Below are positions 47,366-57,468 of a DNA stretch of 64,000 nt, in pieces (positions within the stretch are counted from its first letter, which is position 1; each line of letters starts with the position of its first letter). The position numbers and the translations under genes were made by a program. The notes below the pieces were generated by a model that worked only from the letters and a program-made list of their open reading frames with translations, was not told the DNA's origin and ran no database searches. Source of the stretch: Flammulina velutipes. Taxonomy: Eukaryota > Basidiomycota > Agaricomycetes > Agaricales > Physalacriaceae. Location: positions 558,001 to 622,000 of the forward strand of contig CM022376.1 of the NCBI GenBank assembly GCA_011800155.1, given 5' to 3'.

Positions 47366-48615
47366 ATGGAGCAGAATCTTGCGTTAATCCCTCCCTGGAC
47401 CAACTTCAAGCTTGCCTTTCTTCCAGGCCTTTCTGACCGCTTTTCCCGTCAAGCCGTCGGTTTCTTAGAGGCTGAAGCGGGTCTAGCTGTGGCCTTGTCG
47501 ATGTACCGTGCTACGTTTAGCTTCCCTATCGTAGCCACGCCTTTCGACGTCTTGGATCTTTCTTCCTTTCATACTTCCCCAACTGAGGACTTGTCCTTGG
47601 GTGTGAGCGAAATGCTCGACGCACCCACTTTGCGCTTCATGATTCAATGTTTGGTGGGTTTCGTCTTCTGTCCCCTGTTTTTCCTAGTCCTGACTTAGAT
47701 ATAGATTCGCTCGATGGCTATCTGGGAGATCGAGGATCCCGACCTCAAGACGGGTCAAGCCTACAACATTGCTTTGTTGTATGTCTGTTGCCTTCGTCTC
47801 GTTTCTAACTGGTTTGGGATGCGGCGGGGTTCAGTGGTACTCGATGGTCTTCACTTTGAAGACCTCATCCCCGCCCGCTTCCGTCATCCCGAGCGGTATT
47901 TTGCTAAGATGATGGAAGAGGCATTGGGTGACTTCGCCGTACGTTTGGTTTACCCGCTTTCCAGTCGGAGGTCTAATGTATCCTTGTCAGACTTCCGTTC
48001 TCCTTGGTTTTCACCTTGGGGCTGAGGACTCCTTGGGAGGGATCGTTGCCAACTACGATGTAGTGAACAACTTGCCCCTTCCCTTGGGTCAATTGTCCCC
48101 CGTCGACCAGGCGCTTGTCCTTTGGTGGCCCCGCTTTTTAGCGGTTAATCGATTCCCTCGTTTCTGCGACACTCGTCCTATCATGTACGAGCGCGTTATC
48201 ACAACGGGTCTCGCTGCTCACTTGGACTTCGCTCCCGTGTTAGCCTCGGATCGTGACTTCGACGAAACTACCAATCCCATTGCTCCTTCGGCTTCTGTTC
48301 CACCTCCTCACACCGTCGCTTGGATGGGTAGTCCAGTCGCTGTGGAGGTGGCCCAGTCTGTCTTGACTGAACCCGCTATGGTAGCGGCCGCTCCCGTTTC
48401 GGGACCCGCTATCGAAGCGGAGAGTCAAGCTCCACCTTCTATGGTCTTTGTTGGTGCCTTTAGCTTTTTCTCGAGCCATCCTTTGTTTGCTGACGACCTG
48501 GTATTGATTGCAGAAACATTTTAACAAGTGTGGCGAGCGTATGTGCTTTTGCGCTCCCCTCGAGTATCCTGATGAGTCCTGTGTCGAATACTGGGGTGTT
48601 CCCGACTTTCTCTAA
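47366..48615 (+). CDS. Antisense accessory gene B of Gypsy-1
   Basis: Four exons (47366-47653, 47705-47938, 47991-48443, 48514-48615) are joined in frame by phase-0 introns and encode 358 aa. The start is MEQNLALIPPWTNFKLAF. The N-terminal half is a compact helical-looking domain, followed by an Ala/Pro/Val-rich linker that contains two CCGCT/AGCGG hairpins (48373-48387 and 48406-48420). The C-terminus has several Cys (KCGERMCFC...ESC). A third hairpin lies at 48131-48144. The donor at 48444 (GTCTTT) is weak; reading through gives a different C-terminus ending at 48524. No domain is recognised. An ordinary intron-exon gene opposite pol is unusual in a Gypsy element. Confidence 0.6.
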
Positions 48616-49179
48616 CTTCTTTTGTGACTTGTTTGTTTCTTATTCCCAATGCCCTAGTCATAGCGGCGCTTTTGAATAGCTATTTTTGTCCTTCTATTTC
48701 TCTAAGTCCAATTTTCCACTTAGATCCTATTTACTTCTTCGTTTGCGGGCGTCTCCCCTTGACTTATATGGTTTGACGTCCCGCCTATCTCTTATAGTTT
48801 TACTAGTTCACTCAATGCATTTGTTGAATGAACCACTTAGAGTCCGAAGACCCGACCCGCTATCGGGTCGGGTGCCAATTCCTTGTGTGGCGCAGCCTAT
48901 TTTTCTTGCCTTTCTTGTACTTTCTTTGATGTCCGACAATTTAGCGGGTTCGCACTTTCGGTCTCGTTTTTTATCCAAGATGTTTACAAGCCATTTATTT
49001 TATATCTAGAGCCTTTATATAAATATCTGCCCGAAGGCCCAAGGAAAGAGTCGACTCCGACACCCAAAGAAAACTACCGTACATACACAGTCCATACTCT
49101 GTCGTACTAAGTCCCAGGAATACGTAAAACGTCTAGTTCGTTGTATTAGAGTCCAATGGACTTGGGCCTGCCCAAGTCC

Positions 49180-51170
49180 CTACCTCTCCTTGCCTTTTCC
49201 TTTGCCTTTGCCCTTCTTCTCAGTGGGGGCCTTGGCCTTTCCTTTTCCTTTCCCTTTCGGGCTCTCTATCTCCTCGTCATCGTCGTCCTCATCGTCGTCC
49301 TCGTAGTCGTAATTCCCTCGCTCCAACTTTCGCAGGATTTCCGACGTGTCCCCACCAGTCAGGATGATGGACAATGCCGCCTCGAGGTTCGGGATAACGG
49401 CCTCCGACAACCTGACGGTTTCCTCGAGCGCCGTCAGCCTGGTCCTCAGCGTTCCCACCTCCTTCTCCAGTTCCTCGACTCGAAGTTGGGCCTCGTCTTT
49501 GAGGAGGCAAGGGTCCTCGGGATCCAGCTTCAGACACCCTTTCTTCGTGTAGGCGCATTCCACGCACGAGCGGTTCGAGCCTTCGAACTTGCATTGGATG
49601 CCCCTCTTGAAGCACTTCCGGCAGAGGATCTGCTGGTGGTGGAAGGGGTCGTGCTTGTCGCGGGCGGGAAGCATGGGCCGACGCCCCGTGGGGTTGACGG
49701 CGACCGTCCGTGGCTTCCGCTTCTTCTTCGGGGACCCTTCGTTGTCGTCGTCCAGCTTCCTTTTGGAGGACGACGCCACTGGCTGCGGGGCGGTTTTCAT
49801 GGCTCTTGCCCGACCGGCAGGCGGGGCCGACGTTGAGGCGGCCGACTTGTTCTTCTTGGCCTCGCGGGCCTCTGCTCGAGCCGCTCGCTGGGCGGCCAGA
49901 GCCGCTTCCTCGGCGGTTGGTTGTTTCTATTTTCCCAGTTAGTCTCGTCCACTTGGTTTTCTCCAAGTCATAGACTAACCTTCGTCTTGGCCACTTCTGG
50001 CCTCTTGTTGGTGAGTCTCCTCCTTTTCTTCGGAGGGCTCGGCTGTTTTGACTCCTCCGAGTCATCCTCGTCTTCCTCGACTTCCACTACCTTCCTCTTG
50101 TTCACCACCGGCACCCAGGCAGGCGTCTTGAGGATTGCGGGTCCCCAAGTCCTCTTCTTTGGCGAGTCGCCTTGGACAGGCCTTCCCAGCTTTCGTTTCT
50201 TTGAAACAGGCTTGGGGGCCGTCGACGTCGTTGGGCTTGGTGCCGCCTCAGGAGGCGTCGCTATTCTGGCCGGCGTACCCGTTGGGGGCGACCAGATCCG
50301 GGGCGATAACCTGGTTGGCGATCCATCCTGCGGTGTTCTTGTTGCCGCTGGAGGCGTTCCCGCGACAGGTGGGGACGGTGGGGGAGGGGTCGTTGTTGGA
50401 GGCGTAGGTTGTAACCAGGCCTGCGGTGATGGTGGCGGAATTGGTGCTGGGAACCACGTGGGTCCAAACAGCGATTCCGCCATCGGGGGCGGGGAATCCA
50501 GACGGAGAGGCAGCCTCGGTGGTGACTGCGGAATAGGAGGGGGCATCGCCCTCGCGAAATCGATCTCGACGGCGGTGAGACCGTCGTCGCGATCCGGATC
50601 TGCAGGAGGTTCACCTCCCGTAGATCCTTTCGTCTCCTTTTCCTTGGGTTCTGGAGAGGACGTGCTCATGAGCTGGTCCACCTCCTCGTCTTCGTCGTCT
50701 TCGACCTCCGTGGACGCATAGTCCAGGCCTAGGGTCGCTTGTTCGCTTTCCTCGTTACTTGGCCATGTTTCGACGCGTACTGGGCTTGGTTGACGCGTCG
50801 CCGACGCGTCAACCGACGTGGTCATGCCTGACTCCGTCGTTCCCAGTACGCGCGAAGGCGACGGCATCTCCGCAGGGCTCGCAGGAGTTTGAGGGGTTGG
50901 CGACCTGGGAGGCGGGGTTGATGCTCGTTCCTCCGGCTGAGGCGAACTTCCCTCTGAAGTGGCCGGAAGGAACAACGGGGTCGTCGCGTCGAGCACCGTA
51001 GTTGGTTCTGTACGCGGGGACACAGGCGGGGACGAGACCGTGGCGGCAGGTTCAGGAGCAGGCGACGAGATGGCGGGAGGCGTTGGTGCAGGCGAGACCG
51101 TGGCGGCCGGTTCAGGAGCGGGCGAGACAGTCGTTGGAGGCAGCGGTACAGGAGTCGAGGGCGCAGACAT
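49180..51170 (-). CDS. Gypsy-1 gene C, Zn2Cys6-like DNA-binding protein
   Basis: Two exons (51170-49980 and 49926-49180) are joined by a 53 nt phase-0 intron, giving 645 aa. The start MSAPSTPVPLPPTTVSPAPE leads a long Pro/Thr/Ser/Ala-rich disordered region with basic patches (SKKRKLGRP, PPKKRRR). The C-terminal third has a basic segment, then C-RK-C-FKRGIQ-C-KFEGSNRS-C-VE-C-AYTKKG-C. This spacing (C-x2-C-x6-C-x8-C-x2-C-x6-C) fits fungal Zn2Cys6 clusters, which bind CGG half-sites. A heptad-like segment (EAQLRVEELEKEVGTLRTRL) follows, as in dimerising Zn2Cys6 regulators, then an acidic tract and a Lys/Gly tail. The gene lies downstream of pol in the same orientation. It is probably nuclear. 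DNA binding is inferred and not shown. Confidence 0.7.
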
Positions 51171-51685
51171 GTTCAACTTGAACGTGGTGGTTGGAAAGAA
51201 AGAGGGTAACATTAAAGTCCCTCTTTCTCACACTACCGGGGTCCGGTCCGGTGTTTAATGGATCGCCCATCAAAACATCCGAGGCGAGTCAATATCTTCC
51301 CTTTTTGGTTTGCTATTGATGCCCTGTTCCTTCCTTGTTCGCTTCCGCCTGTTTCGGTCCCGTTGAGTCCCTGAGCTCGATTCACTCTTTCTTTTCGCTG
51401 GCCTTATACAGGCTTGCCCTTCCTTGTCTTTTAGCGCTGTTATGCCTGGCAACCAGTCTCCTCTTTGATTGATTTTGGACGCGTCTTGTCACATGATAAA
51501 TCACGTGCTCCCACATGACTCGCGTCTCTTTTCCGTTTTCCACCCGCTATGTTGGCGGGTGTTCTGACTGCCCGCTATATAGGCGGCTGACGATGAATCT
51601 TAACAAAATTTTAAAATTTTTGGCCCATGTAACGCCTCTATCTCCCCTACCAAGGAAATTAGATGGTGTCCGCACCATCTGTTCC

Positions 51686-54600
51686 CTACGTAGTTTTATT
51701 TACCAAGTCGAGTACTCGCCCGACACTATCGCGGATCCTATGTAGCCTCTTGAAAAATACATCTCCCAGTTGTTTTGGGTCCTTTCTCGAGTAGAAAGGG
51801 ATCACTCTAAACTGGGCTATCTTATCTTTCAATATCGAGCCATCCAGTTCACACAGTACGTAGTTCCCAGCCGTTGTTCGAGAAATAACAGTGTATGGAC
51901 CCATGAATCTTTCTTTGAACTTTGAATTTAATTCGTCTTCGATGCGCGTATTGCGCACCAGTACCAGTTCACCTGTTTTGAACTTGTACTTTGGAATTCT
52001 ATTTTTATGTTCATCCATGAATCTTTCTGCTGCTCTTTTCTTGGCTTCTGTTACACGCTGTTTCATTTTCTTTACGTCTTCTTTGTGTTTTATCAACTGA
52101 GTTGCTCGATACGCTATCAAGTCGGAGTGTGAAATCAACGTATCTGGAATATCTACAAGCCAAGTGGCTTCTTCGATATCAAGTGGTAACACTGGTTCAC
52201 ATCCTGTTACTGCGTAAAACGGTGAATGACCCAAAGTCCTTTTAACCGTTATCCTTTCGGCCCATAGTACTTCATGTAAGAAAGCGGGCCATTCCTCTGG
52301 ATGGCCTTTGCATACTTTAAACAATGATTGTCTAATGTCCCAGTGCCCTCTTTCCACTTTTCCATTGGCCTGTTTGTTGTAGGGAGTGATTAGAATCCCT
52401 TTAACACCATACTTAGCCTCGATATGGACCATTGCCTTCTTGATAGCGGGTCCGTTATCGGTGACTATCTGCTTTATACAACCCCATCTACACAATATGT
52501 CTTCGAAAATCCAATCTCCTAAGGTCTCGGCATTTTCGTTGATTAACGCTCTGGCCTCTGGCCATCCCGTCAATCCACATCGTGCTACTGTGACTGCATT
52601 ATATCCTGAGTACTTCTTTCGAGCTCCAGTGCCGCCAGAAGTCGGCATTCTGAAGGTGTCTACAAACGCCGTTTCATAGATCCCTGGTGTTGGAGTTATG
52701 GTTGGTTCTTTGTGTATTTTCATCTTCTGTCTCTTCTGACAGAGTACACACGTTTTCACAAACCAATTGATGTCTGTATCCATTCCTGGCCACCAGAATC
52801 TTTTCCCGACAAGTTTGCGGACGGAAAATTGACCTTTGTGCCCATGCTTGTCGTGTATGACTTGTACCACTGGCAATCTCTTGCCTAGTAGGAGGACTCT
52901 CTGGTGTTTTCCTTCTGCATTCTTTTTGTATAACTTGTCACCCGCTATGAAGAATTCCTTGTCACTGAAGTCCCTAAGGGTTTGAAGTTGTCGATCCGCT
53001 AAGATAGCGGGCGTATAATTCTCATCCTTCAAGTAGGGTTCTACGTGTGGTAGTAAGGTTTCCCATAACTGCTCCCTAGCTGATCGTTCTAGTTCAGGGA
53101 ACTCGTCGATAGCTACCCATTTTTCCAAGTCCTCCACTGCCATAGCGGCTAGTTGAGTGACTCTGTACTCTTCCTCGACTTCTGTCGGGGTTTCTTCTAC
53201 TAAGTCCTCCTGGTTCTCATCTGGTTTGCTAACTTCGAAGAGATATCCAGTCCTAGTGTCTATATTGTCCTTGAAGTCTTCGAAGGGTAAAGGTTTGTCT
53301 TCCTCCGCTAAGTTAGCGGGTTCCTCATATTCGAAGGTCGATAGCTCCTCTTCGTACTCGTCCCCTGGTGGACTTGGAATGATTACATCGTTTGGCGATG
53401 CTACCCTTCTACTGAGTCCATCTGGGCCATGTACTTTCCCAGGTACGTGTACTAGGGTGAAGTGGAACATCAAGATTTCTTCTGCCCAGCGTTGTAGATT
53501 CCCATTGGTTAGAGAGTCTATGTTGGACAACATTCCTTTGATGTACTTTGCATCGACTTCAATCTTCAATTTCCTACATCCAAGTAAATAATACTTGCAA
53601 GCCATTAGCGCACGGTGCAGACCAAATAGCTCCCGCTTTGATTGCGAGTACCTGGCTTCCCGCTCGTCCAAAGTTATGGATAAGAACTTAGCAAAATAGC
53701 GTTTCTTAGGGTCTTCTGGATCCTCTTGGGACAGATAAAACCCAACCGCCATGTAAGAGGTATCGACCGACAAGATAACGGGTGTTGGCCAGTCATAATT
53801 CAGTGGTTTCAACATGGGGCTTGTTTCCAACGCTCTTTTGAGTGCGTCCATTGACGCTTGTTCTTCCTCTCCCCAGACGAATGGTACTCCATCCCTGGTA
53901 AGTCTAGTCATTGCCAGTGCTTTCTTTGAATAATCCTTGACAAAAGTTCGAAATACTCCCGCTGTCCCGAGAAATGAGCGGACATCTCTAAGACATTCGC
54001 ATGGCAACCAGTCTGAGATGACTTTTACTCTATCTTCAGCTGGTTTTCGTCCTTCATAACAACAAGTGTGTCCAACTACTACTGTTTCATTGGCACAGAT
54101 GATTGCTTTGTGTCCTGAGAAAGTTCCACCCGAATATTTCATTCTTTGTATAATTCTATTCATATTCACCATATGTTCCCATACAAAACGGCGAATTCCT
54201 GGGTTTTCTGGAATGGTTTCGAAGTTCCCTTCCTTGTCCTGATACCTAGTGGCGGGTCCTCTTACAGGAACGTCGTCAATATAGGGCCGCGTATATGTCG
54301 GGATTTCATCTTTGAGAATATGCGTGACATCTTCATGGAATATTGGAACTGAGTTCGTCCATCCCATGGGTAAGGTCTTCAATCGCAGCGCCCCATAGGG
54401 TGTTGAGAAGGTAGTCATGTCTCTAGATTTTTCTGACAAGTGGCGCTCATCATACCCTACATACAGGTCCAAAGTTCCCCCACAGGCTCTTCCTGCGAAT
54501 GCCTCCGCTAACTCTTCGGTAGCGGGTGGTAGACCAGAATGCGCTATGGTGACAGCATTTAGCGGCTCCAAACTATGTACTAGTCGAAGTTTCTTGCCGT

Positions 54601-55546
54601 CCTTCTTGACCACGCAAAACCATCTCGAGCGATATGAGGAGTTCGAAGGCTCATATACGCCTGAGTCTAGCTTATTTTTGATGATAGCGCAGACTTCATT
54701 AAAAATCCCTGGTGGGATTTTAATGTTCTTCAATACCCATGGTACATGTGGTATTACTGGCATATCTACAGGTGGAAAGAAGTCTTCTCGAAACCTTCCT
54801 TTCTCTGTCTCTTCCCAGGCAAAGCCTTGGTTCTGTTTACACATCAAGTCGTCGATCAAATTCCTTTCTTGAGGCCACAGAAAATCCCCGACATGGTCTC
54901 TTTGGACTTGTTCACGTCGTTCTTCTGTGTATCTTCCCGTCGGAGTGAAGCTTGGCGGGTTGGGATTTAACTCCAACATGTCTTCGAGTGGATCCCCGAC
55001 AATATTGCGGATGATCCTGAACTCTTCGGGTAAGGTTCCCAAGTGGGGTTTGACTTTCAACGCGACTGGTTTGTATTTCTTAGTGGCTAAGACCTGTCTG
55101 GGTGTTGATTCCTTTTTCTTTGAGTCTAAATACTCCTGCTGTGAGAGAGTGAGTTCCTTCTGTGGGATACTAACTGTCAAGTGCTGAAGTATTTTCTCAA
55201 GTCCTCGAGGGACTGAGTCGAACAAGTTCACCGTTACTGGCTGATATTGTTCGACCTCCTCTAGAGTCCAATCTGAGTCTAGTCGGACTTGTGGTAACAA
55301 GACCCGACTTCCTGGCGGGTGGTCCGAAGTGGACATACCCGATGCTGTTCCATAACGAAACCCATTCCGCAATGCTTTAGCAGCCTTGTTAACACCATCG
55401 GAGGACTGTGACAAGTACAAGCTAGTTAATGCTTGACTATCAAACGTCTGACGGGATTTTTCTGGCACAAAGGTGCGCTCGATCTGTATTTCACCATTCT
55501 CTGCTTGTCCAACTACTAGAGCCACCTCTCCTTGATCATCGATCAA
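51686..55546 (-). CDS. pol: Gypsy-1 pol: RT, RNase H, integrase
   Basis: The frame is intact over 1286 codons. The RT has the VKKDGKKLRLVHSLEPLN start, PYGALRLKTLPMGWTNSV and the catalytic YIDD (TRPYIDDVPV). RNase H follows (VDTSYMAVGFYLSQ ... SKRELFGL ... EVDAKYIKGML). Integrase has the HHCC zinc site (HDKHGHKG ... CVLCQK), the catalytic DDE (FVDTF, VTDNGPAIK, NGKVERGH) and a C-terminal FMGPYTVISR GPY-type module. No chromodomain is seen. The frame is -1 to protease. The overlap follows a CCGGTTTTTC run conserved in Gypsy-2, so expression by ribosomal frameshift is likely. Hairpins at 52996-53010 and 53305-53319 lie inside the ORF without breaking it. Confidence 0.93.
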   Translation of the reverse strand: MIDDQGEVALVVGQAENGEIQIERTFVPEKSRQTFDSQALTSLYLSQSSDGVNKAAKALRNGFRYGTASGMSTSDHPPGSRVLLPQVRLDSDWTLEEVEQYQPVTVNLFDSVPRGLEKILQHLTVSIPQKELTLSQQEYLDSKKKESTPRQVLATKKYKPVALKVKPHLGTLPEEFRIIRNIVGDPLEDMLELNPNPPSFTPTGRYTEERREQVQRDHVGDFLWPQERNLIDDLMCKQNQGFAWEETEKGRFREDFFPPVDMPVIPHVPWVLKNIKIPPGIFNEVCAIIKNKLDSGVYEPSNSSYRSRWFCVVKKDGKKLRLVHSLEPLNAVTIAHSGLPPATEELAEAFAGRACGGTLDLYVGYDERHLSEKSRDMTTFSTPYGALRLKTLPMGWTNSVPIFHEDVTHILKDEIPTYTRPYIDDVPVRGPATRYQDKEGNFETIPENPGIRRFVWEHMVNMNRIIQRMKYSGGTFSGHKAIICANETVVVGHTCCYEGRKPAEDRVKVISDWLPCECLRDVRSFLGTAGVFRTFVKDYSKKALAMTRLTRDGVPFVWGEEEQASMDALKRALETSPMLKPLNYDWPTPVILSVDTSYMAVGFYLSQEDPEDPKKRYFAKFLSITLDEREARYSQSKRELFGLHRALMACKYYLLGCRKLKIEVDAKYIKGMLSNIDSLTNGNLQRWAEEILMFHFTLVHVPGKVHGPDGLSRRVASPNDVIIPSPPGDEYEEELSTFEYEEPANLAEEDKPLPFEDFKDNIDTRTGYLFEVSKPDENQEDLVEETPTEVEEEYRVTQLAAMAVEDLEKWVAIDEFPELERSAREQLWETLLPHVEPYLKDENYTPAILADRQLQTLRDFSDKEFFIAGDKLYKKNAEGKHQRVLLLGKRLPVVQVIHDKHGHKGQFSVRKLVGKRFWWPGMDTDINWFVKTCVLCQKRQKMKIHKEPTITPTPGIYETAFVDTFRMPTSGGTGARKKYSGYNAVTVARCGLTGWPEARALINENAETLGDWIFEDILCRWGCIKQIVTDNGPAIKKAMVHIEAKYGVKGILITPYNKQANGKVERGHWDIRQSLFKVCKGHPEEWPAFLHEVLWAERITVKRTLGHSPFYAVTGCEPVLPLDIEEATWLVDIPDTLISHSDLIAYRATQLIKHKEDVKKMKQRVTEAKKRAAERFMDEHKNRIPKYKFKTGELVLVRNTRIEDELNSKFKERFMGPYTVISRTTAGNYVLCELDGSILKDKIAQFRVIPFYSRKDPKQLGDVFFKRLHRIRDSVGRVLDLVNKTT

Positions 55547-56613
55547 TTCCTCGAGTGCTCCGGAAAAACCGGTCCGGTGCCAGGTTGTTGTTGGTAGCGG
55601 GGCATTTGCCCCCGCTTGTATGTCGGGAGGGTAAGTCGTTTTCCATTACTTGGATCAGTAATGGTAGCAACTACTCCCCCATCTCGCAGTACAGATGTAT
55701 TAATACTAGATACTACATCAAAGGGTCTTCCCAGTAGTACTTCATACGCTGGATCCCTAATGATGTGTACTTGAAGGAAATATACGATTCCCCCAAAGTC
55801 GAATGCCAAGTTCCTTGCCAGTCCCACTGTCTTGGTCTGACCCTTGTCTGCACTTTCCATAGTGATGGAAAAGGATGGATCGAAAGGTACGCCTAACTCC
55901 AATGCGGCCTTAAGTGACATAGACACTATTTGCGACCCGCTATCTAGGAGGCTCTCTTTCTTTCCTGCCCCGCCAATCGTTGGCCAGAGAGTTCTGAGAT
56001 CAGCACTTTCGGACGCAACATTGGTGCGTGGCATCTGATACGGACCCGTGTAGCCAGTATGATTAAACAGTTGCTCGACTAAGTCGTGCACTACTACAGA
56101 CCCTAGTGGTAACTGGGTTGTATCTTGTAGATTTACTGAGTAATATCGTGGGTCTTCACTTTGGTGATACTCCGCTTCCATAGCGGGTCCGCTGCCTGAG
56201 TCTAATTCAGACATTTGTTGAATGTTAACTTTAACATTCTTTGCTTTGAGATTCTCTAGCAAATCCTTCTGCCAGGCTTCATTCGTGGCAAGAAGTTCCT
56301 CTGGAAGGAGTGTCTTCCAAAGGGATCTCCAACCAGGGTTTCTGAGTAGGAGGTCCTTGAGCTTCGAAATGCGCTGATAGCTTTTGTGCTTTTCCTGCTC
56401 CTTTGGAGTACTGTTCTCTTCCTTCGGGGGAGCATTCTCTGCTTCCTCTACAGAAACCGCCGGGATAGCGGCCTCTGTCCGTTTCTTAGCGGGACCCGCT
56501 TCGATAGCGGGCTCCGGTCCTTCCAACACTTCTTCCAATAGATCACTCAGTTCTGGCTCTTCCTCTTCAGGAGGTGCGACGAACTGAACTTTCTTAGGTC
56601 TACTAGGCAACAC
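55543..56613 (-). CDS. Gypsy-1 aspartic protease ORF
   Basis: The retropepsin active site is ESLLDSGSQIVSMSLKAALE, followed by the conserved VLLGRPFDV flap-end region. The N-terminal half is a conserved linker (KHKSYQRISKLKDLLLRNPG). The frame is open upstream from the gag stop, so the domain is probably made as a gag fusion by -1 frameshift; 56613 is only the first candidate start codon. Compared with Gypsy-2, extra codons in two variable linkers coincide with hairpins at 56172-56186 and 56495-56511. A 9 bp unit encoding IPN is repeated in the upstream linker. Confidence 0.85.
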   Translation of the reverse strand: MLPSRPKKVQFVAPPEEEEPELSDLLEEVLEGPEPAIEAGPAKKRTEAAIPAVSVEEAENAPPKEENSTPKEQEKHKSYQRISKLKDLLLRNPGWRSLWKTLLPEELLATNEAWQKDLLENLKAKNVKVNIQQMSELDSGSGPAMEAEYHQSEDPRYYSVNLQDTTQLPLGSVVVHDLVEQLFNHTGYTGPYQMPRTNVASESADLRTLWPTIGGAGKKESLLDSGSQIVSMSLKAALELGVPFDPSFSITMESADKGQTKTVGLARNLAFDFGGIVYFLQVHIIRDPAYEVLLGRPFDVVSSINTSVLRDGGVVATITDPSNGKRLTLPTYKRGQMPRYQQQPGTGPVFPEHSRN

Positions 56614-56804
56614 TACTTCTACTCTAAGTCCCTTCGTAGGGCCGGGCTTTATCGGGTTTTCTTTGGGTATATTGGGTATATTGGGTATAACTGGTTCTCT
56701 TTCCTTAGCAGTATGGCTTCGAGTACTACGAATAGTATTCTGGCTCTCAGGAGGGGCAGTTCTCTTAAGTAGTAACTCAGAGGAACCCCCGTCCGTCCTC
56801 GAGC

Positions 56805-57468
56805 CTAATCGAAACCCTCCTGCAAGTAGGTGGGGTCGATCATCTGCTGTTGAAGGAAAACCGTCCGATCTATCTGTTCAGTCGGAGGAAAGAAGTCTTC
56901 CTGAAAAAGCCCTTCGTAGTTTTGTGCGCTAGCGGGTGGGTTGGGACCATGTTCTCTAATGTACTTAAGTACTTGTTCCATTGGAGACATGCCATCTTTG
57001 CGCTTGCTTAGCGAAATTCCATCGGCTGTAAAGTACCAATTGGAGTTCCCTGGTTTATATATCCAGCCTTCTTTCTCGAACTTGTTCTTCTCAGGGCATT
57101 CTGTGAGGAAATGCCCATGTTCGTCGCAGAAATAACATTTCCCGCTAAGGGAGCGGGCACGTGACGGGTTAAAGTTCGCCGGGACAGGAAGTATTCCTTT
57201 TGGCATAGGCTGTATTGGAGGTCTAGGGGCTTGGTACGACGTGTTTTGTTGCACATAGTTCCCCATATGTTCAGTCGGGTAACTCTGCATTTGTATTTGT
57301 CGAGTTCCCATCCTATCCATCATAGCCATTAACCTGCGGGATTCTTCCTGTCGGACTTTCTCTAACTCCCTCATTTCGTCCTGTCGAGCCTTCTCGATGG
57401 CCTTGAGTGTATCTGCCAACGAGTTGATGCTGGCAACTTGGTCATGCATATCTTCGATCTTGACCCGC
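56805..57468 (-). CDS. gag: Gypsy-1 gag, C-terminal part
   Basis: The sequence starts at the junction with ...RVKIEDMHDQVASINSLADT, a coiled-coil segment. The nucleocapsid zinc knuckle C-YF-C-DEHG-H-FLTE-C and the conserved end QEDFFPPTEQIDR...GFD follow. About 400 N-terminal residues present in Gypsy-2 are missing, because Gypsy-2's LTR begins exactly here. A hairpin (57141-57157) lies just before the zinc knuckle codons. Confidence 0.85.

Larger units (their letters stand above)
43413..57157. repeat. Dispersed CCCGCT...AGCGGG hairpins of Gypsy-1
   Basis: Strict examples with 5-7 bp arms and 1-5 nt loops: 43413-43427, 47090-47104, 48131-48144, 48373-48387, 48406-48420, 52996-53010, 53305-53319, 56172-56186, 56495-56511, 57141-57157. 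Looser ones: 46620-46653, 47124-47142, 51542-51560, 51572-51586, 54505-54525. Single half-sites (TAGCGGGT) are frequent in between. They occur in the LTR, spacers, antisense genes and pol/protease, but I saw none in gene C. Confidence 0.85.
43337..57468 (-). mobile_element. Gypsy-1: LTR retrotransposon, 5' part displaced
   Basis: This is a minus-strand Ty3/Gypsy-like element. In genomic order it has the 3' LTR (43337-45032), a polypurine tract, antisense genes A and B, sense gene C, pol, protease and the 3' part of gag. The pol order protease, RT, RNase H, integrase defines the Ty3/Gypsy class. Gag is cut at 57468, where the LTR of Gypsy-2 begins. The left end interrupts the MYND gene. The element's 5' LTR and gag N-terminus should lie beyond the window, behind Gypsy-2. 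Confidence 0.85.

Noticed and set aside
49921..50721. 266-codon plus-strand open frame opposite gene C
   Set aside because: It is the mirror of a GC-rich Pro-rich coding exon. Gene C has the intron, zinc motif and consistent frame.
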